Source: Thalassotalea insulae
GTDB lineage: Bacteria > Pseudomonadota > Gammaproteobacteria > Enterobacterales > Alteromonadaceae
Direction of reading: 5' to 3'
DNA: 64,000 nucleotides
Assembly: GCF_030161395.1 (NCBI RefSeq)
Contig: NZ_BSST01000001.1
Span: 744,001 to 808,000, forward strand
Positions within the stretch are counted from its first letter, which is position 1, and each line of letters begins with the position of its first letter. The notes beneath the pieces are model-generated. The model was not told where the DNA came from. It ran no database searches and saw only the letters and a program-made list of their open reading frames with translations. The position numbers were made by a program, and so were the translations under genes. Of this stretch, positions 36,488 through 45,249 are shown one piece after another.

Positions 36488-37171
36488 TCAGACTTGACAA
36501 CTAATACTGCTATCAACTTTAGGGCGGGAATCGCTGTTAGTCGGAGTTAAATGATAACAAGAGGCAACATCCGATAAACTGTTCACTGTGACCTGTAAAT
36601 CCTTAATTTGTCCATCACAAATCGAATAAATCCAGCCGTGAATTTCCAGAGACTGTCCGCGCTGCCATGCATGTTGTACGACTTTAGTTCTTGCGAGATG
36701 GCTAACTTGTTCAATAACATTAAGTTCACATAAACGATTCACTTTTTGCTGCCGAAACCTTAAGGCGTCTATTTCTTGCTGATGTTTAACGTAAATGTCT
36801 TTAATTTGTCCAAGCCAGTTATCAACCAGCCCATGTTCTTCATTCCCCATCGCCGCTTGCACACCGCCACAACCATAATGACCACATACGATAACGTGTT
36901 TAACCTTGAGTATTTCTACGGCGTACTGCAACACAGATAAACAGTTAAAATCTGTCGCCTGTACCGAATTAGCAATATTGCGATGAACAAATAATTCTCC
37001 AGGTGCCAAACCAACAATTTCATTCGCCGGTACACGAGAATCGGAACAGCCAATCCACAAATATTCTGGATATTGCTGAGCTGCAAGTCGATGAAAAAAA
37101 TCACCGTCTTGTTCAACACAGGTCTTAGACCAGTTGATATTGTTTGCCAGTAACTGAGTAATTTCTGTCAT
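36488..37171 (-). CDS. can: Beta-class carbonic anhydrase
   Basis: This zinc enzyme interconverts CO2 and bicarbonate in the cytoplasm. The 227 residues show all the ligands of the beta class: C42 and D44 in GCSDSR, and H98 and C101 in GHYGCGG, the same numbering as E. coli Can. The C-terminus is about 10 residues longer than usual. It starts 17 bases after the parvulin gene and may be read from the nar promoter through that gene. A link between CO2 handling and nitrate respiration is only a guess. Confidence 0.94.
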   Translation of the reverse strand: MTEITQLLANNINWSKTCVEQDGDFFHRLAAQQYPEYLWIGCSDSRVPANEIVGLAPGELFVHRNIANSVQATDFNCLSVLQYAVEILKVKHVIVCGHYGCGGVQAAMGNEEHGLVDNWLGQIKDIYVKHQQEIDALRFRQQKVNRLCELNVIEQVSHLARTKVVQHAWQRGQSLEIHGWIYSICDGQIKDLQVTVNSLSDVASCYHLTPTNSDSRPKVDSSISCQV

Positions 37172-37188
37172 ATTTCTAATATGCTGTA

Positions 37189-38136
37189 CTATTGGATCAA
37201 CGGTGAATTTTCATAGTCAAAGTTAAAGCCTTTAATATCTGCGGCTTTGATTAACTGCTGCATATATTGAGCAATGGTTTTACGTTTAACCTTTTCGTTT
37301 AAATACTCAGATACCTTGTCTTTTACATAATCAAAAGGCAGCTCAGCGCCATCTATTTTTCGTTCTATCAAAACAATATGAAAGCCATATCGCGTTTCAA
37401 TAGGATAATCAATTAATCCAGCTTGGGCTTTAAAAATATGACGTTCAAACTCTGCAACCGTTTGACCTTGTGAAACTTGTCCAAGGTTTCCAGACATCGC
37501 TTTTGATGGGCATGCCGAATGGGCTGTGACCATATCATTAAAACACGCTGGTTCCTCCTGAATACGGTTAATCATCTCCTCAGCAACATCTTTTAAACGA
37601 ATACGTTCAGTGACATCATCCGGTGCCGCGGCTAATAAAATATGACGTAATTCAACCAGCGGAGAGGTGGTAAACTTCCCTTTATTTTGTTGATAAAAAC
37701 GCTGACATTCTGCTGTCGATGCCGACGGAGTGATGCGCTCATGCGCTATCAGTTGATTAATCAACTGATATTCAGATGCCGTATCTAACGACATAGGGTC
37801 GTAATCAATTGCCAGCTCATCTGCCTTTTGTTTAATTAACTCACCAATAATTAAATACTCCGCCGCTTTTACCATACTCTGACGCTTAGTATCTGCAGGG
37901 TGATATTGCATTTCACCTAGCACCTGGCTTTCAGTAATTTCAATGCCATTAACTAAAATTTCCGGCACTTCAGCAGGAATATTCTTCGCACGCTCGGCGG
38001 CTTGTAAGTCTTGTTGTGCTTCGGTAAATTCACCATAGTTAACGGCCGGGTTACTGATCTCATCAGCTTGTGAATGTTGACAAGATGAATGGTTTTGTTC
38101 TTGGGCTATAGGTGCGGCATTGATAATTTCCATCAC
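37189..38136 (-). CDS. Parvulin-type peptidyl-prolyl isomerase of the nar operon (NifM-like)
   Basis: This 315-residue protein has a parvulin (PpiC) domain at ~190-280, with VELRHILLAAAPDD and GNLGQVSQGQTVAEFE, and a SurA/NifM-like helical N-terminal region. No signal peptide is seen; the first 30 residues are polar (NAAPIAQEQNHSSCQHSQ). PpiC-type genes often follow narGHJI in pseudomonads and relatives, probably helping assemble the cytoplasmic reductase. It lies 75 bases after narI, and a terminator-like hairpin stands between them. Confidence 0.85.
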   Translation of the reverse strand: MMEIINAAPIAQEQNHSSCQHSQADEISNPAVNYGEFTEAQQDLQAAERAKNIPAEVPEILVNGIEITESQVLGEMQYHPADTKRQSMVKAAEYLIIGELIKQKADELAIDYDPMSLDTASEYQLINQLIAHERITPSASTAECQRFYQQNKGKFTTSPLVELRHILLAAAPDDVTERIRLKDVAEEMINRIQEEPACFNDMVTAHSACPSKAMSGNLGQVSQGQTVAEFERHIFKAQAGLIDYPIETRYGFHIVLIERKIDGAELPFDYVKDKVSEYLNEKVKRKTIAQYMQQLIKAADIKGFNFDYENSPLIQ

Positions 38137-38163
38137 ACTTCCTTAAACGTTAGCTGAAAAATA

Positions 38164-38196
38164 GATTAAGCCAGATAAAATGACTCTGGCTTAATC
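38164..38196 (-). terminator. Hairpin/terminator between narI and the parvulin gene
   Basis: Perfect 12-base arms GATTAAGCCAGA and TCTGGCTTAATC enclose 9 bases, and TATTTTT follows on the minus strand. It may end or attenuate nar transcription before the parvulin gene or protect the nar mRNA 3' end. Confidence 0.7.
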
Positions 38197-38211
38197 GGCT
38201 GGCTGATACCG

Positions 38212-38892
38212 CTATTTTGCGCGTACTATCTGATAATTACGACCAAAGTATTTCACCGGTACGCTCCAGATATGAACTAAACGACTGAATGGGAACAAGA
38301 CAAACAATGTCATACCCAACAAAATGTGCAGCTTATAAATCAAACCAACACTGCTGAGTGACATCGCCGCTTCAGTCAGATCAAAGGTCACGATATTCTG
38401 TGCCCAGCTCATCATTTTCAGCATTTCACTGCCGTCTAAATGACTGAAAGAGAATAAAATACTGATCAAACCAAGCGCTAATTGAATAAAGATAAGAACC
38501 AAGATCAAAATATCCATAGTGGTACTGGTTGCCCGGACACGCGGATTATTTAACCGGCGATTCAATAAGATCAAAATGCCATATAAACAAATTAAGCCAA
38601 AGAAGCCACCGGCGCCCATCGCGATCAACTGTTTAGTTGCTGCTGTTACACCAAGCGCGTGCCATACTTGTGACGGCGTCAGCAAACCAACAAAGTGACC
38701 GGCTAGCACTGCCATAATACCAATATGAAATGCCATCGAGCCTTTTTTAATGCCTTTACCTTCCAGCATCTGGCTTGAACCGGTTTTCCAAGTGTATTGC
38801 TCACGGTCATAACGAAGCATAGAACCGACAATAAAAATAGTTAATGCAATATAAGGATAAAGTCCAAATAACAGCGTATTTAAGTAATCCAT
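38212..38892 (-). CDS. narI: Respiratory nitrate reductase gamma subunit
   Basis: NarI is the cytochrome b subunit that takes electrons from quinol and anchors NarGH to the inner membrane. It has 226 residues, the usual length, and five membrane segments. Haem-ligand histidines are visible in AFHIGIMAVLAGHFVG and in the C-terminal YKLHILLGMTLFVLFPFSRLVHIWS. It is the last subunit gene of narGHJI, 2 bases after narJ. Confidence 0.95.
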   Translation of the reverse strand: MDYLNTLLFGLYPYIALTIFIVGSMLRYDREQYTWKTGSSQMLEGKGIKKGSMAFHIGIMAVLAGHFVGLLTPSQVWHALGVTAATKQLIAMGAGGFFGLICLYGILILLNRRLNNPRVRATSTTMDILILVLIFIQLALGLISILFSFSHLDGSEMLKMMSWAQNIVTFDLTEAAMSLSSVGLIYKLHILLGMTLFVLFPFSRLVHIWSVPVKYFGRNYQIVRAK

Positions 38893-38894
38893 GA

Positions 38895-39659
38895 TTAATT
38901 ACCTCCTGATACAGTTACCGCTGACACGTTTTCTTTCGCCACTGTGTCGGCAACAATTGCATCAATAAATTGAATAGGAACATCTTGATCGCGGCGTTGG
39001 GCTGGAGATGGTTTATTAACAGCAGTGCCACAGGCATCACTATTGGCATCAGGACCAAATTTCACCATTTCTTCTTCCCAAACCTTATCGATGGCTTCTT
39101 TAGTGTCATCACGTTTTTCACCTTTAACCTGCTCAGCAAGATCGGCATAATCGATATCAGCCTGAGCAAGGTTAACCAGTGCGCTAAACAAAGCGGCATA
39201 TTCGCTGTCACGTTTTTCCAGACGCACTTTCAGCAGTGCAAGAATATGCGCAACATCTTGTAACCAACCGCGAGCATTAGCTGCACCTTGAGTAGAAACA
39301 AACTCTAAAAACAGCGGAATATAATCCGGTAATTCACGAAGGCCGATATCCAGACCCGCGGCCTTATATTGTGCAATCAGATCTATCATCGCCTGACCAC
39401 GATCACGGCTTTCACCGTGAATGTGTTCAAAAAGCAATAATGACAGCGTACGGCCACGTTCAAACATCGCATCATAGTCCGACTGCCAATCTAGTAAATC
39501 CATCGAAAAACGCTGCTCAACAAAGTTGAGCAATCCCGCTTTGTCGTCTGCAGTCAGGTGTTCATCGCTTTCAATAAAACCAACTACGTCTGCCTTCGCA
39601 TTTACCAGTTCTTCTGTTGGATAATCAATCAAACGAGAGATCAAAGCTAAAATATCCAT
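38895..39659 (-). CDS. narJ: Nitrate reductase assembly chaperone NarJ
   Basis: NarJ is the cytoplasmic chaperone that guides molybdenum cofactor insertion into NarG. It has 254 residues, and the TorD/DmsD-like helical core includes ERGRTLSLLLFEHIHGESRDRGQAM near residue 65 and LPDYIPLFLEF near residue 105. The C-terminus is variable. It lies 8 bases after narH. Confidence 0.94.
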   Translation of the reverse strand: MDILALISRLIDYPTEELVNAKADVVGFIESDEHLTADDKAGLLNFVEQRFSMDLLDWQSDYDAMFERGRTLSLLLFEHIHGESRDRGQAMIDLIAQYKAAGLDIGLRELPDYIPLFLEFVSTQGAANARGWLQDVAHILALLKVRLEKRDSEYAALFSALVNLAQADIDYADLAEQVKGEKRDDTKEAIDKVWEEEMVKFGPDANSDACGTAVNKPSPAQRRDQDVPIQFIDAIVADTVAKENVSAVTVSGGN

Positions 39660-39667
39660 ACAACCTC

Positions 39668-41209
39668 CTATTCGTTTGGTTCAATCATGCTAACAGGGAT
39701 AACTTCACGCTGAGTCTGGCTCTTACCACCAAATAAGTTAGTACCGCTAGAGCCGGTTGCGCAACCGTTACCGAAACTAAAACCACAACCTGATTTTTCA
39801 TTAAAGGCGTTGTCAGTCTGCACTTTATGAGTGGTTGGGATAACAAAGCGATCTTCATAATTAGCAATCGCCATAGTTTGGTACATATCTTCAACCTGAT
39901 ACTTACTTAGCCCCACTTGCTCGAGCACCGCGAGATCTTCAACCTGTTCAACTTGTTGAGAACGCTTATAAGCACGCATTGCCAGCATCCGCTCTAACGC
40001 ATCAACCACAGGTTTCTCATCGCCAGCAGTTAACAAGTTAGCCAAATATTTCATTGGGATACGTAACGATTTCAAATCGGGGATCACACCATTTTGTCCA
40101 ACGTGTCCTGCTTCTATCGCTGTTTGTACCGGGCTTAATGGCGGTACATACCAAACCATTGGCAAGGTACGATATTCAGGATGAAGTGGTAATGCTACTT
40201 TCCAATCCATTGCCATCTTGTAAACCGGCGATTCAATTGCCGCATCAAGCCAGGCTTGAGGAATACCTTCTTTACGTGCCGCTTGCTGCACTTTTTCATC
40301 GTGTGGATCGAGGAAAATATCACATTGCGCCTTGTATAAGTCTTTTTCGTTTGCCACTGACGCAGCTTCTTCAATGCGATCTGCATCGTAAAGCATCACT
40401 CCCAGATAACGAATGCGGCCCACACAAGTTTCAGAACATACCGTTGGCTGGCCTGCTTCAATTCGTGGATAACAGAAAATACATTTTTCAGATTTACCTG
40501 TTTTCCAGTTGTAATAGATCTTTTTATACGGGCAACCAGAGACACACATCCGCCAGCCGCGGCATTTATCTTGATCAATCAAGACAATGCCATCTTCTTC
40601 GCGCTTATAGATAGCACCACTTGGGCAGCTGGCAACACAGGCTGGGTTTAAGCAGTGCTCACATAAGCGTGGCAGATACATCATAAAAGTTTTTTCAAAC
40701 TGACCATAAATATCCGCTTGGACATGGTCAAAGTTTTTATCCGCCTTACGATGTTTAAACTCGGTACCAAGAATTTCTTCCCAGTTAGGTCCCCAGTTTA
40801 TTTTTTCCATCCGCTGACCGGAAATTAACGAACGAGGACGTGCTACCGGCTGATGCTTTGACTCACCAGCTTTATGCAAATGCTGATAATCAAAATCAAA
40901 CGGTTCGTAATAATCATCAATTTCGGGTAAATCCGGGTTAGCAAAAATATTCGCTAAAATCCGGCGTTTGCCCCCTTGCTTGGGTTCTAGTTTGCCAGCT
41001 GAGTTACGGACCCAACCACCATTCCATTTATCCTGATTTTCCCACTCTTTCGGGTAACCAACACCAGGTTTAGATTCAACGTTGTTAAACCAGGCATATT
41101 CGACCCCTTCACGCGAGGTCCAAACATTTTTACAAGTGACTGAACATGTATGACAACCGATACATTTATCTAAGTTCAGCACCATACCTATTTGCGCTCT
41201 AACTTTCAT
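39668..41209 (-). CDS. narH: Respiratory nitrate reductase beta subunit
   Basis: NarH carries four iron-sulfur clusters that pass electrons from NarI to NarG. The 513 residues show the cysteine groups: CIGCHTCSVTCKN near residue 16, CEHCLNPACVASCP near residue 183, CRGWRMCVSGCP near residue 216 (the Trp marks the [3Fe-4S] site) and CIFCYPRIEAGQPTVCSETC near residue 243. The conserved C-terminal CGFSFGNGC segment is present. It lies 10 bases after narG. Confidence 0.96.
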   Translation of the reverse strand: MKVRAQIGMVLNLDKCIGCHTCSVTCKNVWTSREGVEYAWFNNVESKPGVGYPKEWENQDKWNGGWVRNSAGKLEPKQGGKRRILANIFANPDLPEIDDYYEPFDFDYQHLHKAGESKHQPVARPRSLISGQRMEKINWGPNWEEILGTEFKHRKADKNFDHVQADIYGQFEKTFMMYLPRLCEHCLNPACVASCPSGAIYKREEDGIVLIDQDKCRGWRMCVSGCPYKKIYYNWKTGKSEKCIFCYPRIEAGQPTVCSETCVGRIRYLGVMLYDADRIEEAASVANEKDLYKAQCDIFLDPHDEKVQQAARKEGIPQAWLDAAIESPVYKMAMDWKVALPLHPEYRTLPMVWYVPPLSPVQTAIEAGHVGQNGVIPDLKSLRIPMKYLANLLTAGDEKPVVDALERMLAMRAYKRSQQVEQVEDLAVLEQVGLSKYQVEDMYQTMAIANYEDRFVIPTTHKVQTDNAFNEKSGCGFSFGNGCATGSSGTNLFGGKSQTQREVIPVSMIEPNE

Positions 41210-41219
41210 AGCGGTTCTC

Positions 41220-44200
41220 CTACTTTCTAAACTCGTTTAGTTGTGCTTCTGACTGGTCTTGCCCACCTTGGGCTTCATCATCTAACCAATCCACTTTATT
41301 CATCTTACGAACGATAACAAACTCATCCCGGTTACAACCGACAGTACCATAATAGTTAAAACCGTATGACTGTTGAGCATAACCACCAATCATATGAGTT
41401 GGCTTCATCACCGCACGAGTCACAGAGTTATGAATACCACCACGTGTTTCTGTAGTTTCCGCGCCGGGAACATTCACAATACGCTCCTGAGCGTGATACA
41501 TCATACTCATGCCCTCTGGCACCCGCTGCGAGACTACGGCACGCGCTGCAATAGCACCATTAACGTTAAAGACTTCAATCCAGTCATTATCGATAATGCC
41601 CGCTTTTTCCGCATCAACTTCGGATAACCAGACAATTGGACCGCCACGCGACAACGTCAGCATAAGTAAGTTATCTGAGTAAGTTGAATGGATACCCCAT
41701 TTTTGATGTGGTGTGATCCAGTTAAGTGCAATTTCAGTATTACCATTAGGTTTAGCATTCATTAATGGCTGCACGGTTTTTAAGTTAATTGGTGGCTTAT
41801 ACAGACACATAGTTTCACCAAAGTCGCGCATCCATTCATGATCTTGATAGAACTGCTGACGACCAGTAACTGTGCGCCATGGGATTAACTCGTGCACATT
41901 GGTGTAACCAGCATTATAAGAGACATGCTCATCTTCCAATCCTGACCAGGTAGGAGATGAAATGATCTTACGTGGCTGCGCCTGAATATCACGGAAGCGA
42001 ATTTTTTCTTCCTCTTTTGGCTTAGCCAGATGGGTATGCTCACGACCAGTAATTTTACCGAGGGCATCCCAAGCTTTTACCGCAACCTGACCATTGGTTT
42101 CTGGCGCAAGCGAAAGAATAACTTCACAAGCATCAATGGCAGAATCAATCTTAGGGCGCCCTTCATTTGCCCCTTGATGATGTACTTTATTTAGCTTACC
42201 TAAGAAATCCACTTCATCCTGAGTATCCCAGGAAATCCCTTTACCACCATTGCCTAACTTATCCAATAATGGACCAAGTGAAGTAAAACGAGCATAGGTA
42301 TTAGGGTAATCACGCTCAATTTCAACCAAATTAGGTGCCGTTTTGCCAGGAATTAAATCACATTCTCCTTTCCACCAGGCTTTAACGCCAAATGGCTGAG
42401 CAATTTCCGCCGGAGTGTCATGTAAGATAGGTACAGTGACCAAATCTTTTTCTTTACCCAAATGACCATCGGTTAACTCTGAGAATTTTTTCGCAATACC
42501 TTTAAATATGTCCCAGTCACTGCGCGCTTCCCAAACAGGGTCCACCGCTTTTGATAATGGGTGAATAAACGGATGCATATCCGAGGTATTCATATCATCT
42601 TTTTCATACCAGGTTGCCGTTGGTAAAACGATATCTGAGTACAAACAGGTCGTTGACATTCTAAAATCTAAAGTCACAAACAGGTCAACTTTCCCCTCTG
42701 CGCCTTGCTCTTCAAACTTAACGTCTTCTGGTTTTTTATCCCCGGCTTCGCCTAAATCTTTACCCATTAAGCCGTGTTTAGTGCCTAATAAATGCTTAAG
42801 CATATATTCATGGCCTTTACCTGAAGAACCTAATAGGTTTGAACGCCAAACAAACATATTGCGCGGGAAGTTTTGCGGGTTATCCGGCTCTTCACAAGCA
42901 AATTTCAAATCACCAGATTTTAATTTATCCACCGCATAATCTTTTGCAGACATCCCAGCAGCATCCGCTTCTTTACATAAGTCTAGCGGGTTAACACCTA
43001 ATTGCGGTGCTGAAGGTAACCAGCCCATACGTTCGGCACGTGAGTTAAAGTCAATGATTGAACCAGACCATTTTTCTTTATCAGCCAATGGTGAAATCAC
43101 TTCATCCATCGCCAATTTTTCATAACGCCACTGACTTGAGTGGTTATAGAAAAACGAAGTACCATTCATATGACGAGGCGGACGTTGCCAATCAAGGCCA
43201 AAGGCTAATGGCTGCCAACCAGTTTGTGGACGGAGTTTTTCCTGACCAACATAGTGTGCCCAACCACCACCTGACTGACCAACACAGCCACACATCATTA
43301 ACATGTTAATTAAGCCACGGTAATTCATATCCATGTGATACCAGTGGTTTAATGCAGCACCAACAATCACCATAGAGCGACCACGAGTTTTATCCGCATT
43401 ATCAGCAAATTCTTTTGCTACCTTGATCACATCTTCAGGACGACAACCGGTGATCTTCTCTTGCCATTTGGGCGTATAAGGTAAGTCCTGATCATAATCA
43501 GTGGCGCAATTTTCACACTCATAGCCGTTATCAACACCATAATTTGCCAATGTTAAATCAAATACTGTGGTGACAAACACGGCTTTACCATCAGCTAAGG
43601 TAATTTTTTTCACCGGCACTTTGCGATTAATCACCGCACTGTGTTCGGTATGATCGAAGTAATTATGCTCATGGGCATTTTCTTCTGTGGCAAAATATGG
43701 GAAAGCAACATTAACAATCTCGTCATGGCCTTGTTTCAAGCTCACTTTTAACGTCACTTCATCACCAGTTTTACCGTCACGCTGCTCGATATTCCACTTG
43801 CCGCGTTTACGACCATCTTCTCCCCAGCGATAACCAACAGAGCCATTTGGTGAAATTAATTGATCATTGGCTTCATTTAAGGCAATGGTTTTCCATTCGG
43901 GGTTGTTGTCCTGACCTAAATTATCCGCTAAATCAGATGCGCGTAAGAAACGGCCCTGAATAAGCTGACCGTCTTTTTCATCAAGCATCACCAGCATAGG
44001 GAAATCTGTGGTTGAACGGACATACTCATTAAAGTATTCGCTCTTACCTGTGGTGTGGTATTCCTTTAAAATCACATGACCAAAGGCCATCGCTAAGGCG
44101 GCATCTGTCCCTTGTTTCGGCGCTAACCACTGATCGGTGAGTTTAGATAATTCCGAGTAATCTGAGGTAATCGACACCACTTTAGTGCCTTTATAGCGAA

Positions 44201-45011
44201 CTTCCGTTAAGAAATGCGCATCTGGGGTACGCGTTTGTGGCACATTTGAGCCCCAGGCAATAATATAGTTTGAGTTATACCAATCGGCCGATTCAGGCAC
44301 ATCCGTCTGCTCACCCCAAATTTGTGGTGATGCTGGTGGTAAATCACAATACCAGTCGTAGAAACTTAAACAGTTACCACCAATAAGCGACAAATAACGA
44401 GCACCAGCAGCATATGACACCATAGACATCGCAGGAATTGGCGAGAAGCCAGAGACACGATCTGGACCATAAGCTTTAGTGGTATAAACATTGGCGGCAG
44501 CGATAATTTCGTTGACTTCACTCCAGTCAGCACGCACAAAACCACCTAAACCACGTTGCTGTTTATAAGATTGCGCTTTCGCTTTATCTTCAACAATTGA
44601 CTTCCATGCGACAACCGGATCTTTATATTGCGCTTTTGCTTCACGCCACAGTTTAATTAATTTTTTGCGAACTTTAGGATATTTCAAACGGTTAGCGCTG
44701 TAGATATACCAGGAATAAGATGCACCACGCGGACAACCACGAGGTTCATGATTCGGCAAATCAGGACGAGTACGCGGGTAGTCGGTTTGTTGTGTTTCCC
44801 AGGTGACTAATCCGTCTTTAACATAAATTTTCCAGCTACAAGAACCGGTACAGTTGACGCCGTGGGTTGAACGTACAATTTTGTCATGTTGCCAGCGACG
44901 GCGATAACCATCTTCCCAGCTACGATCTTCTTCAGTTGTAACCCCATGGTCACCTGAGAAGCTTTCAGATTTCGGCTTAAAAAAGCGTAATCTATCCAAA
45001 AAACGACTCAT
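41220..45011 (-). CDS. narG: Respiratory nitrate reductase alpha subunit
   Basis: NarG is the catalytic Mo-bisMGD subunit that reduces nitrate to nitrite on the cytoplasmic face. I start it at the ATG at 45011 (MSRFLDRLRFFKPKSESF), with GGAGAG 5 bases upstream, giving 1263 residues, the normal size. The [4Fe-4S] ligands lie in HGVNCTGSCSWK (His and two Cys) and the later RGCPRGASYSW, and the Mo-ligand Asp in FYDWYCDLPPASP. It is the first gene of narGHJI, behind an FNR box. Confidence 0.97.
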   Translation of the reverse strand: MSRFLDRLRFFKPKSESFSGDHGVTTEEDRSWEDGYRRRWQHDKIVRSTHGVNCTGSCSWKIYVKDGLVTWETQQTDYPRTRPDLPNHEPRGCPRGASYSWYIYSANRLKYPKVRKKLIKLWREAKAQYKDPVVAWKSIVEDKAKAQSYKQQRGLGGFVRADWSEVNEIIAAANVYTTKAYGPDRVSGFSPIPAMSMVSYAAGARYLSLIGGNCLSFYDWYCDLPPASPQIWGEQTDVPESADWYNSNYIIAWGSNVPQTRTPDAHFLTEVRYKGTKVVSITSDYSELSKLTDQWLAPKQGTDAALAMAFGHVILKEYHTTGKSEYFNEYVRSTTDFPMLVMLDEKDGQLIQGRFLRASDLADNLGQDNNPEWKTIALNEANDQLISPNGSVGYRWGEDGRKRGKWNIEQRDGKTGDEVTLKVSLKQGHDEIVNVAFPYFATEENAHEHNYFDHTEHSAVINRKVPVKKITLADGKAVFVTTVFDLTLANYGVDNGYECENCATDYDQDLPYTPKWQEKITGCRPEDVIKVAKEFADNADKTRGRSMVIVGAALNHWYHMDMNYRGLINMLMMCGCVGQSGGGWAHYVGQEKLRPQTGWQPLAFGLDWQRPPRHMNGTSFFYNHSSQWRYEKLAMDEVISPLADKEKWSGSIIDFNSRAERMGWLPSAPQLGVNPLDLCKEADAAGMSAKDYAVDKLKSGDLKFACEEPDNPQNFPRNMFVWRSNLLGSSGKGHEYMLKHLLGTKHGLMGKDLGEAGDKKPEDVKFEEQGAEGKVDLFVTLDFRMSTTCLYSDIVLPTATWYEKDDMNTSDMHPFIHPLSKAVDPVWEARSDWDIFKGIAKKFSELTDGHLGKEKDLVTVPILHDTPAEIAQPFGVKAWWKGECDLIPGKTAPNLVEIERDYPNTYARFTSLGPLLDKLGNGGKGISWDTQDEVDFLGKLNKVHHQGANEGRPKIDSAIDACEVILSLAPETNGQVAVKAWDALGKITGREHTHLAKPKEEEKIRFRDIQAQPRKIISSPTWSGLEDEHVSYNAGYTNVHELIPWRTVTGRQQFYQDHEWMRDFGETMCLYKPPINLKTVQPLMNAKPNGNTEIALNWITPHQKWGIHSTYSDNLLMLTLSRGGPIVWLSEVDAEKAGIIDNDWIEVFNVNGAIAARAVVSQRVPEGMSMMYHAQERIVNVPGAETTETRGGIHNSVTRAVMKPTHMIGGYAQQSYGFNYYGTVGCNRDEFVIVRKMNKVDWLDDEAQGGQDQSEAQLNEFRK

Positions 45012-45070
45012 ATTACTCTCCAAGCATTTATTGTCTTTCATGCATAATAGAGCGTCGATAAAAGCGTTAC

Positions 45071-45084
45071 TTGATCTCGATCAA
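45071..45084. promoter_or_regulatory. FNR box shared by the narG and narX promoters
   Basis: TTGAT-CTCG-ATCAA is a perfect FNR box. On the minus strand a -10 (TATTAT, 45049-45044) gives a start near 45037 and puts the box at about -41, the class II activating position for narG. On the plus strand CATACT (45106-45111) is a weaker -10 at the same distance for narX, so the box may work in both directions. Confidence 0.82.
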
Positions 45085-45121
45085 GTTTAAAAATTTGTAA
45101 AAATTCATACTACCCTGATAC

Positions 45122-45137
45122 TACCCCTTTGTAGGTA
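45122..45137. promoter_or_regulatory. NarL/NarP-type 7-2-7 inverted heptamer site (narG/narX)
   Basis: TACCCCT-TT-GTAGGTA matches two facing NarL heptamers (TACYNMT) with the 2-base gap preferred by NarL dimers; only the last base of the right heptamer differs. It is centred ~93 bases upstream of the predicted narG start and just after the possible narX start. Confidence 0.66.
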
Positions 45138-45249
45138 GCAGCGTTTTTGCGCAAATTTCGATAGAATAGGCGTTACAGCCAAAGAGGGATATTTGAGGCT
45201 GATGATATTGCTGATTTTTAGTTTTTATAGGTATTCCCAAAGGTAAGGC

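Noticed and set aside
40054..40614. Open frame of 186 codons on the plus strand inside narH
   Set aside because: It is antisense to the strongly conserved narH cysteine region, has no recognisable content and is a shadow of narH codon use.
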